A DNA stretch of 64,000 nucleotides from Bacteroidales bacterium. GTDB taxonomy: Bacteria > Bacteroidota > Bacteroidia > Bacteroidales > Lentimicrobiaceae. The stretch spans positions 124,001-188,000 of the forward strand of contig JADIZB010000009.1 of assembly GCA_016705005.1 (NCBI GenBank), in the 5' to 3' direction. The position numbers and the translations under genes are program-made. Below, one piece after another: positions 44,145-52,197 of the stretch; positions within the stretch are counted from its first letter, which is position 1; every line of letters begins with the position of its first letter. A model generated the notes under the pieces. It saw only the letters and a list, made by a program, of their open reading frames with translations. It was not told the origin of the DNA and ran no database searches.

Positions 44145-44777
44145 ATGACTGAAATATATCAATCGACAGAAGAAAAAATTGCCAGTATCATTTCGTGGGT
44201 CCTTCATCCGATGCTGATCCCGACCTATGCCTTATTGCTTATTTACAGTCATGATGCATTTTTTGTGATGATACTTACTGACAAGCTAAAATTGATCCTC
44301 ATGGGCCTAATTGTAGCCAATACACTGCTTTTGCCATTAATTTTTATCTGGATGATGCGAAAGCGGGGAATCATCAACAGTTACCAAATGCCTGAAAGAT
44401 CTGAACGGACATTTCCATTTGTAACTACTGCCCTTTTCTATTTTGCCACATGGATCATGATGAATAATCTTGGATTGCCGGGTGTATACTATTTATTCGT
44501 ACTGGGTGGGGCAATCCTGATCGCTTTGGCTTTGATCATAAACCTTTTCTGGAAAATAAGTATTCATATGGTTGGCATAGGCGGATTAACAGGGGGATTT
44601 ATCGGACTAAACTATCAGATGCTCATTAATTCAGGCTCTCTTGTTTTGGGTCTTTTTCTGTTGTCAGGACTGGTTGGTTTTGCCCGGCTGAAACTAAATA
44701 CCCACAACGAAGCCCAGGTTTATGTGGGATTCATTGTGGGTATCACAACAATGGCAGGTATTACCGTGCTTCTCTGA
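44145..44777 (+). CDS. PAP2-like membrane protein, catalytic residues degenerate
   Basis: A 210-residue polytopic membrane protein with about six hydrophobic helices. The C-terminal half has the outline of a PAP2 phosphatase: a helix beginning KISIHMVGIGG where PSGH would lie, then ARLKLNTHNEAQVYVGF, in which the arginine and histidine match the SRxxxxxHxxxD spacing but the aspartate is Gln. The first motif (KxxxxxxRP) is weakly recalled in SYQMPERSERTFP. So it may be an inactive or altered PAP2 relative, as is common in Bacteroidota. Its stop abuts, without a gap, the stop of the convergent barrel gene. Confidence 0.65.
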   Translation: MTEIYQSTEEKIASIISWVLHPMLIPTYALLLIYSHDAFFVMILTDKLKLILMGLIVANTLLLPLIFIWMMRKRGIINSYQMPERSERTFPFVTTALFYFATWIMMNNLGLPGVYYLFVLGGAILIALALIINLFWKISIHMVGIGGLTGGFIGLNYQMLINSGSLVLGLFLLSGLVGFARLKLNTHNEAQVYVGFIVGITTMAGITVLL

Positions 44778-45467
44778 TCAGAATGGCCTGAGGGAAATGC
44801 CAATGGAAATCGGGAAAATATCAGGACCTGCGTTACTCTTGAATATGGTGGTTACAGAATAAAATGCTGTAATATTCACCCACTTGTAACCAATTTGTAC
44901 TGTCGGTCCAAAACGCCATGTTTCAAAATTAGGAAGGTCACTCTCCTTAATTTTGATTTTACCATCATCCGTCAAATCATCACCTTTATACTTGGTGTGT
45001 GCATTCAGTTTTACTCCAACCTTGGCTCCAATGGCAAACCTGAAACCTTTTTCGCTTTTATACCTTATTTCAAGTGGGAAGTCTAAATAGGTCAGACTGA
45101 TCTTATTCTTTTTGTAATCGATGTTTTCACCGTTCAGGCCTGTTAATGTATCGAGTGAAACAAAATACGATGTGCCGGTCGAATCCTGCAGCAGTCCGTT
45201 GCTGAAGAAATTATGCATGCCAAATCCTGCGCCGATGGAAAAAGCAAAATTGCTTTCCTTAATCGGGAAAGTGTACAATCCATAAATGCTTGCCCCCTGG
45301 TTGATCGTGCGGAAATCTATACCTTCCGGAGCATCCATTACAAAATCATTAAAAATATCCGCACCTGTGGTAAATTTCTTCAGGAATGGTTCACCTACCT
45401 GTTTTTGGGCGGAAACAAATGAAGAAACTGTTATTACAGCCAGAAAAAGGAGAATGGTTCTTTTCAT
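44778..45467 (-). CDS. Outer-membrane beta-barrel protein (PorT-like)
   Basis: 229 residues with a signal peptide (MKRTILLFLAVITVSSFVSAQ). The rest alternates in 8-12 residue amphipathic strands and ends in IGISLRPF, the aromatic terminal residue required for BAM-mediated insertion. Segments such as FAFSIGAGFGMHNFF and FRFAIGAKVGVKLNAHTKY fit barrel strands. It resembles PorT/OMP_b-brl proteins of Bacteroidota, which are structural or assembly factors of unknown ligands. A -7 element lies 78 bp upstream on the minus strand. Confidence 0.85.
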   Translation of the reverse strand: MKRTILLFLAVITVSSFVSAQKQVGEPFLKKFTTGADIFNDFVMDAPEGIDFRTINQGASIYGLYTFPIKESNFAFSIGAGFGMHNFFSNGLLQDSTGTSYFVSLDTLTGLNGENIDYKKNKISLTYLDFPLEIRYKSEKGFRFAIGAKVGVKLNAHTKYKGDDLTDDGKIKIKESDLPNFETWRFGPTVQIGYKWVNITAFYSVTTIFKSNAGPDIFPISIGISLRPF

Positions 45468-45544
45468 TGAATAAAGTTTTTTATGTATGGGAAGGGATAC
45501 AAAACAAATGCCGGAACCAATGCCGGTCAGTTTATATCAGTTTA

Positions 45545-45552
45545 CAAAGATA
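45545..45552 (-). promoter_or_regulatory. -7 promoter element TATCTTTG
   Basis: CAAAGATA on the plus strand, consensus TAnnTTTG on the minus strand, 78 bp upstream of the barrel gene. No -33 box at the expected distance. Confidence 0.4.
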
Positions 45553-45659
45553 GTTATTTTGAAAGAGGTTGCGACCGTGAAAACCTGAATCACAACAGCA
45601 GTAACCCGGATAAATTGTTTTAATGTAGAAAAATGGAGAGAAATAAATTGACGGGCTTA

Positions 45660-45866
45660 TTATTCAATTCCTGACTGTCCTGAGAAATCAGACAATTCAT
45701 CCGAACCGGTCTGTTCCAGTTTGTCATGATGAAACAACCTGGCCCATTGTTCAACTTTATCCATTTCATCCTGCTTCAGCCATCGCCTGGATTTCTGAAA
45801 CTCCTTCAGGAACAATGTTCTGTCAAAGCTGACTCTTTTTAATTTTTCGATGAAGTAGTCCTGCAT
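45660..45866 (-). CDS. Small uncharacterised protein
   Basis: 68 residues from ATG 45866 (MQDYFIEKLKRVSFDRTLF); the frame continues 19 codons further but that extension is not supported. It is a highly charged helical protein (KSRRWLKQDEMDKVEQWARLFH) with an acidic tail. No membrane segment and no recognised family. It lies 147 bp downstream of the four-cysteine gene on the same strand and might be cotranscribed with it. Confidence 0.55.
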   Translation of the reverse strand: MQDYFIEKLKRVSFDRTLFLKEFQKSRRWLKQDEMDKVEQWARLFHHDKLEQTGSDELSDFSGQSGIE

Positions 45867-46013
45867 AAAAACCTCTGACCTTACGAATCTGTAAAGACAA
45901 AGATGGGATAAAAAAACATACAAATGCTTGCTAAATTATCAAACGCCGGGATATTTTTATCAGCCGGCCGGATTTCTTGAATAACTGCCTGAATTTCAAA
46001 TCAGGGTTATGTT

Positions 46014-46757
46014 TCAATCGTCAAATCCCGGACGTTTAAAATCCATCGCTTCAGGAAATACCTTAATTGCGCGTTTTTTTATTCTTTCAAGCCTGACAAG
46101 AGCCTCGAGCAGAACGTCTTCTTCTGAAGGAATAAACCGCAGCAGCAAAGCCAGCGCTTCGATCGACCTGTTCACAGCTATAATGGCAATCTTAGCTGAA
46201 CCATTGTTATCAGAACGTCCTGCAGTGGTATCTTCGAAAGGGGCAAGAGAAGCCCGTGAAAACTTTACAGCTATAAAATGAATATACCATCTTAAAACCT
46301 CAAGGGCGTCCTGAAGTACCAGATAATCGGCATGGGATGTCTCATGGAGTCCCGAAAGTGTTTCTTCAATTTTCTTCTTGTTTTTTCCTAACCATTTGAA
46401 CAACCATTTGGCATGCTCATCAGATTTTTTAATGAGATAATTGTCCTTGCCGGGTTTCCTCAAATCAGTTTCATCATCATCCAGGGCATCGAAATCTATT
46501 CCATGCTCCTTAGCAAGGTCATGGAGCAATTCCATGGCATCCTGAAGCATGGTGCCAACATAGGATGCCAGGTCTTTCTCAGGTTCATTGCTTTCCTTGC
46601 GGATTCGCTCTTCTTCTTCTCCCATGGCAAAAACAGTACACCTGGAAGTAAAGGCGCACCGCTCACACCACCTGTCACAATAGTTATGAATGCCTGAAAT
46701 TATATCCCTCGTTTCCCTGATTCTTTGAAATTGATCCAACGCACTTTTACCACTCAT
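46014..46757 (-). CDS. Uncharacterised protein with N-terminal CxxxCxxCx5C cluster
   Basis: 247 residues from ATG 46757 (MSGKSALDQFQRIR). An N-terminal cysteine set, C27, C31, C34 and C40 (YCDRWCERCAFTSRC), could bind zinc or an iron-sulphur cluster. The rest is helical: an acidic stretch (GIDFDALDDDETDL), a lysine-rich region (WLGKNKKKIEETLS) and a C-terminal helical domain with alternating charged and hydrophobic residues (EEDVLLEALVRLERIKKRA). There is no signal peptide. I do not recognise the family. It lies 95 bp downstream of the S9 peptidase gene, same strand. Confidence 0.7.
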   Translation of the reverse strand: MSGKSALDQFQRIRETRDIISGIHNYCDRWCERCAFTSRCTVFAMGEEEERIRKESNEPEKDLASYVGTMLQDAMELLHDLAKEHGIDFDALDDDETDLRKPGKDNYLIKKSDEHAKWLFKWLGKNKKKIEETLSGLHETSHADYLVLQDALEVLRWYIHFIAVKFSRASLAPFEDTTAGRSDNNGSAKIAIIAVNRSIEALALLLRFIPSEEDVLLEALVRLERIKKRAIKVFPEAMDFKRPGFDD

Positions 46758-46852
46758 AAGTCCGGTTTTATTACAATATAATAGCCGGAAAAAGGAAAGG
46801 TAACTCAATAATCCTGTCAGATTACACGAAAACAACCATTGAATGATGAAAT

Positions 46853-49003
46853 CTATTCAACTACTCCAACCCTGTTCAGGATAAAAGCAACTTCGAATGC
46901 TGTTTCCCTAAGCGCATCAAACCTTCCGGTTGCCCCGCCATGACCTGACTCCATATTCGTTTTGAGCAACAAAATGTTGTTATCGGTTTTAAGCGCCCGG
47001 AGTTTTGCAACGAATTTAGCTGGCTCCTGATAACCGACCTGTGAATCGTTCAAACCTCCGGTTACCAGCATATTCGGATAGTTCTGTGCCTTAACATTGT
47101 CGTAGGGTGAATAGGAAAGCATATACCTGTAATACTCTTCCACATTAGGGTTGCCCCATTCTTCATACTCCTGGGTTGTCAGCGGAAGGCTTGTATCGAG
47201 CATGGTATTGATAACGTCGACAAAAGGCACCTGGGCAACTACTGTATGAAACAGTTCAGGTCGCATATTTACGACAGCACCTACCAGCAAACCGCCGGCA
47301 CTGCCACCCATAATTGCCAGTTTATCTGAAGATGTGTATTTGTCAGATATCAGTTGTTCGCCACAGGAGATGAAGTCGGTAAAGGTATTTTTCTTTTTGA
47401 GCAGTTTCCCGTCTTCATACCACTGCTCACCCATATCGCTGCCTCCCCTGATCTGGGCTATCGCAAATACAAAACCACGATCAATCAGGCTGTAGAAACT
47501 TGAAATAAAATAAGCGTCAGAACTATAACCGTATGAACCATAGGAGTATAATAGTGCCGGGTTGCTTCCGTCCTTTTTCAGTGATTTCTTATAAACTACC
47601 GACATGGGAACCTTTACACCATCGCCGGCTGTTGCCCATACCCGCTCTACCGTATAATCCTCCGGATTGAAACCACCTGGAATTTCCTGTTGTTTCAGCA
47701 GGGTGCTCTTGGTACTGATCATATCATACTCAAATACACTTGAAGGACGGTTCAGCGAAGAATAACCGTAACGCAGGCTTGTTGACGTATATTCAGGTGT
47801 TCCCTGCAGATAGGCTGTATAAACAGGTTCAGGGAAACTGATGGTTTTTTGCTTTCCGTCTTTCAGACCCAGAATATTGATTTCAGTCAGACCATTCTTA
47901 CGGATTTCTGCAACCAGGTAATCCTGAAAAACTTCAAGCCCTTCAATCCTGGCATTTTTATCATGCGGAATCACGACTTTCCAGTTTGAACGGTTCTCAT
48001 AACCCTTCAACGGAGCTTCATACACCATTGAATTCAGGTTTTCGCGGTCCTTATATTTGATAAAGAATTTCTCCTTGTGATGAAAAACATGATACTCAAC
48101 ATCCTTCACCCTGGGAATAAAAACCCTGAACTTGCCGGTGGGTTCACCTGCAGGCAGATAAAGATATTCTGTGGTCGAGAAACTTCCGGAAGTAATAAAA
48201 ACAAAGTCATCTGTTTTGCTTTTCTCAACATTCAGGATAAATTGTTCGTCGGGTTCCTCAAACACCAGTTCATCCGGATTTGTGGAACCGATGGTATGAC
48301 GGTAAACCCTGTATGCCCGCAGGGCATCATTTCCAATGGTATAAAAAATCGTTTTCCCATCGTTGGCCCAGGCAAAACCCTGAACTTTTTCAATACTCAA
48401 CGGAAGATCCACTCCTGCAACCAGGTCTTTTATTTTAAGCGTGAAATCGGCAAACGAACCGGTTTCATTGGAGACATAGGCAGCAAGCTTGTTATCGGTG
48501 CTAACATCATAACCACCGAAAAGAAAGGCCTTTTTGCCCTCTGCCAGTTTATTCGCGTTGAAAATAACTTCTTCCGGGGCTGAAACATTGCCTTTTTTCC
48601 GGCAATAAATCCGGTATTGCATTCCCTCTTCGGTACGTGAATAATAATAATATCCATTGTCGAGCTGGGGTACGGTTTCATCAGTTTCCTTGATGCGGCC
48701 TTTCATTTCAGCGAAGAGCTTGTCCTGAAGCTGTACCGTTGATTTCATAACCGTATCGCAATATGCGTTCTCTGCATTCAGATAAGCAATAACTTCAGGA
48801 TTGGTTTTTTCTTTCAGCCAGAAATAATTATCGGTGCGCTGATTACCGAACTCATTGAACATTTCTGGTTTGACTGCGGCTACCGGTGGTGCCGGAAAAT
48901 CGCCTTGCATGGTTATTTTCACTTTTGTTTCGGTTGTTTGGTTGCAGGCAGCCAGGCCAAGAATAAAGGCTACTGCCGGGTAAAATCTGAATCGCCGTGA
49001 CAT
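46853..49003 (-). CDS. S9A prolyl oligopeptidase family serine peptidase, lipoprotein
   Basis: 716 residues from ATG 49003 (MSRRFRFYPAVAFILGLAACNQ), a type II signal with lipobox LAAC; the frame's upstream extension to 49153 is non-conserved. N-terminal seven-bladed beta-propeller (about 70-460) and C-terminal alpha/beta hydrolase. Ser568 in MGGSAGGLLVGA is the nucleophile; the Asp is in TGGLNDSQVGY and the His in MESGHGGATG. The layout matches oligopeptidase B-type S9A enzymes, which cleave short peptides after basic or prolyl residues. As a lipoprotein it would act on peptides in the periplasm or at the outer membrane. Confidence 0.93.
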   Translation of the reverse strand: MSRRFRFYPAVAFILGLAACNQTTETKVKITMQGDFPAPPVAAVKPEMFNEFGNQRTDNYFWLKEKTNPEVIAYLNAENAYCDTVMKSTVQLQDKLFAEMKGRIKETDETVPQLDNGYYYYSRTEEGMQYRIYCRKKGNVSAPEEVIFNANKLAEGKKAFLFGGYDVSTDNKLAAYVSNETGSFADFTLKIKDLVAGVDLPLSIEKVQGFAWANDGKTIFYTIGNDALRAYRVYRHTIGSTNPDELVFEEPDEQFILNVEKSKTDDFVFITSGSFSTTEYLYLPAGEPTGKFRVFIPRVKDVEYHVFHHKEKFFIKYKDRENLNSMVYEAPLKGYENRSNWKVVIPHDKNARIEGLEVFQDYLVAEIRKNGLTEINILGLKDGKQKTISFPEPVYTAYLQGTPEYTSTSLRYGYSSLNRPSSVFEYDMISTKSTLLKQQEIPGGFNPEDYTVERVWATAGDGVKVPMSVVYKKSLKKDGSNPALLYSYGSYGYSSDAYFISSFYSLIDRGFVFAIAQIRGGSDMGEQWYEDGKLLKKKNTFTDFISCGEQLISDKYTSSDKLAIMGGSAGGLLVGAVVNMRPELFHTVVAQVPFVDVINTMLDTSLPLTTQEYEEWGNPNVEEYYRYMLSYSPYDNVKAQNYPNMLVTGGLNDSQVGYQEPAKFVAKLRALKTDNNILLLKTNMESGHGGATGRFDALRETAFEVAFILNRVGVVE

Positions 49004-49471
49004 AATTGTCTTATTAAATTTATCGTTGTAAATGTAGAAAAAAGAAAGAGGCGGGGGAGAGAGGGGGCGACTTAATCGAAAATAAGTGATATGGTGTCGA
49101 TGGTTTGAAGTTGGATGATAGACGTTTGGCGTTTGTAGTTCAAATCTGCACAATCGCTTTGGTGTTAAATGGCGAGGGAGAGAGGGGGGAGAGATTAGCG
49201 ACTATAAGACTGAGAGAATTACGAAGGTACATAAACCCAGTCAATCATGCCTTGGAGGTTCAATTGAATCATCTTTTAATTGTAGTGTTTTTATAATAAT
49301 TCTTAGACTATTCATAAAAATAATTCCGGTGTTTATTTATCTGATATTGATTACATTTGAAAAATAATTAAAAAATGGTATAATATAATCTTACCTGTAA
49401 ATACCTTGTGTTTCAATGTAGTCATCCATTCCCAGGGCAATTACATAAACCGGGATCAAGAAGAATCCAAT
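49004..49471. other. Intergenic region between divergent S9 and thioredoxin genes
   Basis: 468 bp without a supported gene. It contains two G-rich direct repeats, 49050-49067 and 49171-49188, matching at 17 of 18 bases (core GGGAGAGAGGGGG) and spaced 121 bp apart. A -7 element TACATTTG lies at 49352-49359. The 49105-49296 frame is a non-coding open frame. Confidence 0.6.
49352..49359 (+). promoter_or_regulatory. -7 promoter element TACATTTG
   Basis: Consensus match about 112 bp before the thioredoxin-like gene; spacing implies a longer leader. No clear -33 partner. Confidence 0.35.
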
Positions 49472-50764
49472 ATGAAAAAAATCAATTTGATCGTTGGTAT
49501 AATCCTGGTTACATGTTTAAATCAGTCATTCTCACAGGGAATAAAATTCGTTGATATTTCATGGAATAATACACTAGCGCTGGCACGGGAAACAAACAAG
49601 CCCATTTTCGTGGATGTTTATACTACTACTTGTGCCCCATGTATAAAAATGAATAAAGAGATTTTTCCAGATCAGGAATTAGGAAAATTTTTTAACGATT
49701 CACTGATCTGCTTTAAAATGGATGCCAATTCGGGAGAAGGAAAACCTGTTTGTGCAAACTACAGAGTCAATGCTTTCCCGACATTCCTTTACTTTTCACC
49801 GGAAGGTGAATTATGTTATAAAACAATCGGATTTAAGGATGTTCAGGGCCTTTTTAAGGATGCCACTCAGGGGCTAATGGAAACCCGTGAAGAGAAACCT
49901 CTTGCAATCTGGGAAAGGGAGTTTGAAACCCGGAAAATGGATCCCGGATTTATTTACAATTATATTGTAAAAAGACAGCATTGCGGGTTGCCAATCGGGA
50001 AACTCATGGATGAGTATTTGTCACTTTTGCCGAAAGAACAACGCTACAACAGGAAAAATATTGATCTGATCAAAGACAATGCTGAGACATTACCGGCTCC
50101 GGGCATCACTTATGATGTTGTTCTTACATGCAGGGATACCTTATTGACCCGTTATTCTGTCATCGAAACCAATGAAATTCTGGATCACCTGTTTATGCAA
50201 TATTCCATGGGAATCCTTGAATCCGCCATTGAAAGCAGGGAGGAATCAAAGCTGGATATGGCTATATCAATTGCTTCCAATATCCTTAGCACTGAGCTCA
50301 GATCAGCCGGTTATGAACTTCAGATCCGGAAAACTTATTTTGGAGAAACAGGGGATTATGGTAAGATGGCAGACCTGACCGAACAATTTATCGATACTTA
50401 CATTCTGCAGGAAAACGGCAGAAGTTTAATCCGCGACACGGTCTCAACCATATTGTCGCTCGACAAAGCCTGTTCAGTTTTCTTTTATTATGTAGATGAA
50501 GAATCCAGGTTAAATAAGGCGCTGGGATGGAGTGAAAGAAGTATGGAACTGTCCGGAACATCTGAAATGTACAGATCTGCATTTTTCGACAATTCTCTCA
50601 ATATGAAAGCGAATCTGCTCTACAAAACCGGAGACGCTGAAAAGGCCATAAAAATAAAGACCGATATCCTGAAATCAATACCGGCTGGCAAAACCGGAAA
50701 AGTTCAAAAGATAAAGGAAGAAATAGCAGCTATGGAAAAGAAGGAAAAAATTTGGGATGAATAG
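49472..50764 (+). CDS. Secreted thioredoxin-domain protein
   Basis: 430 residues starting at ATG 49472 (MKKINLIVGIILVTCLNQS) with a signal peptide cleaved near SFSQ. A thioredoxin-like domain covers about 30-145, with the redox pair C54-A-P-C57 in YTTTCAPCIKMNKEIF and the cis-proline in NAFPTFLYF. The C-terminal 280 residues are helical and TPR-like (LLYKTGDAEKAIKIKTDIL). Such proteins act as periplasmic thiol-disulfide oxidoreductases or as stress-associated thioredoxins in Bacteroidota. A small lipoprotein gene follows 77 bp later. Confidence 0.85.
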   Translation: MKKINLIVGIILVTCLNQSFSQGIKFVDISWNNTLALARETNKPIFVDVYTTTCAPCIKMNKEIFPDQELGKFFNDSLICFKMDANSGEGKPVCANYRVNAFPTFLYFSPEGELCYKTIGFKDVQGLFKDATQGLMETREEKPLAIWEREFETRKMDPGFIYNYIVKRQHCGLPIGKLMDEYLSLLPKEQRYNRKNIDLIKDNAETLPAPGITYDVVLTCRDTLLTRYSVIETNEILDHLFMQYSMGILESAIESREESKLDMAISIASNILSTELRSAGYELQIRKTYFGETGDYGKMADLTEQFIDTYILQENGRSLIRDTVSTILSLDKACSVFFYYVDEESRLNKALGWSERSMELSGTSEMYRSAFFDNSLNMKANLLYKTGDAEKAIKIKTDILKSIPAGKTGKVQKIKEEIAAMEKKEKIWDE

Positions 50765-50841
50765 TTGATCCTGTGTTGCTTTATCGTTTATAAATTAATA
50801 AAGGAACAAGTAATCCCACATATCTGAAAATCGAAAGTTTT

Positions 50842-51225
50842 ATGAAAAACCTGTTTCTGATTTTATCATTATCTGTTATAATTCAATCATGCTTTAAGGA
50901 TAATGACAAGCCGACAGAATTCTATATTAAGAATCTCTGTTCGCAATCTCTGAACACTCATACATGTTCAATGGTGTCTTCCCAAATCAATGGGAATGAA
51001 ATAAAATGCATTGATGATGTGATAGGCTCCGGGACTACTTTATCATTAAGACAGGTTGACGCTTCTGATGATGTTACTGCTAAAGATATTTTTACTACAC
51101 TTGAAATTGTAAAAAGTGGTACAATGACTACAAAGAATATTTTCGATATGAATTTATGGATAAAGACCACAAATGGAGATAAAACTGAATTCACTTTAAC
51201 TGTTGACGATAGTTTCTTTCAATAA
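50842..51225 (+). CDS. Small lipoprotein, uncharacterised
   Basis: 127 residues. The signal LFLILSLSVIIQSCF ends in a lipobox-like IIQSC, with Cys17 as the lipidation site. The mature part has two further cysteine-bearing segments (NLCSQSLNTHTCS, NEIKCIDDV), then beta-rich sequence ending ELTLTVDD-like. I recognise no family. It lies downstream of the thioredoxin-like gene and could share a transcript; extra cysteines fit the idea of a disulfide-handling partner (inference). Confidence 0.65.
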   Translation: MKNLFLILSLSVIIQSCFKDNDKPTEFYIKNLCSQSLNTHTCSMVSSQINGNEIKCIDDVIGSGTTLSLRQVDASDDVTAKDIFTTLEIVKSGTMTTKNIFDMNLWIKTTNGDKTEFTLTVDDSFFQ

Positions 51226-51348
51226 TAAAACCATATTCTAAAGTGTACGGGAATCGCCTGATTCAGGTGAAGGAAACGGGCTGAAATCAAAAACATTTCC
51301 TCCTCAGGAAACTTTATCGGGTCACAACAGGGTAAAGTCCCGGTTGGA

Positions 51349-52107
51349 TTATACGTCCTTTCGGGCGTTAATTCTTTTTTTCACCTTTTCCCATGATCCC
51401 GTGATCAGGAAAGTTTCTTCCATAAAACCGGTGATTTCTTCAAGCCGCTTTACCGGCAGTGCAAAACTCATCACATTTTCATGAACGAAAGGCCTGGCGG
51501 AAACATCCAGCATGCCAAGCACTGCCCTGGGTTTTTCTTTCAGACTTTCGGCCAGCGGATATTGTATAACCGATGAACATCCGGAACCAAACGGAGCGAT
51601 GGTCCCGTTCATGTCTTCCCTGTCGAAACCGGCAAGGGTAAAGAGACCGGACAAAACATCCGGTGACGCAAAGAAGATCGCTACTTCCGGATTATCATCC
51701 TCCAAAAGCATATCCCACCGTTTGAACACAATCCTTTTCCCTTTTGCCGGAGTCCAGGGTGCATTGGAAAGAAATTTTTCGACCAATTCAGGAGATTGAA
51801 GGTAACGTTCGCCCTCAATTTTATCATTCCCGCAGGATAAAAAATACTCAAAACCCGGTCTGAGCTTATCGGTAAAACCCAGGTATTTCTTTCCTCCGCC
51901 GCAGGAAACCGCTTCCTGATCATAGGCAAGCGATTTCCCTTTCCTCACTTTCGCCAGTTCACCGATAAAACAATTCCACTTTTGTGCCGGTTCAACGATT
52001 TCAGCTTTTACTTCATTATCAGAATAAAAAAAAACGACCGGCAGTTCAGCATTGCCAAAAAACCGTGTCCATAATCGGGTGAATTTTTCTTTGAAAGCTA
52101 TGTCCAT
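51349..52107 (-). CDS. DUF169 family protein
   Basis: 252 residues with the DUF169 pattern: LPVVFFYSDNE near the N terminus, a Cys-rich segment (WNCFIGELAKVRKGKSLAYD, AVSCGGGKKYLGF) and GSGCSSVIQYPLAE plus AVLGMLDVSARPFV near the C terminus. Members are cytoplasmic and often encoded near methanogenesis or redox genes; the cysteines suggest metal or cluster binding, but the activity is unknown. Downstream of rpoN on the same strand, separated by a palindrome. Confidence 0.88.
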   Translation of the reverse strand: MDIAFKEKFTRLWTRFFGNAELPVVFFYSDNEVKAEIVEPAQKWNCFIGELAKVRKGKSLAYDQEAVSCGGGKKYLGFTDKLRPGFEYFLSCGNDKIEGERYLQSPELVEKFLSNAPWTPAKGKRIVFKRWDMLLEDDNPEVAIFFASPDVLSGLFTLAGFDREDMNGTIAPFGSGCSSVIQYPLAESLKEKPRAVLGMLDVSARPFVHENVMSFALPVKRLEEITGFMEETFLITGSWEKVKKRINARKDV

Positions 52108-52153
52108 ATTATAAATGATTTGAGATCATTGGCCAATTTATCAAATTATTCAA

Positions 52154-52177
52154 AGGGACACGGCATGCCGTGTCCCT
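52154..52177. repeat. 24-bp perfect palindrome between rpoN and DUF169 gene
   Basis: AGGGACACGGCA followed at once by TGCCGTGTCCCT: both halves are exact inverse complements with no loop. It begins 21 bp after the rpoN stop. On the minus strand it is followed by TTTG, so it could terminate rpoN. A perfect zero-loop arrangement is shared with 61757-61800. Confidence 0.85.
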
Positions 52178-52197
52178 ACCCTGAATAAAAATACAAT

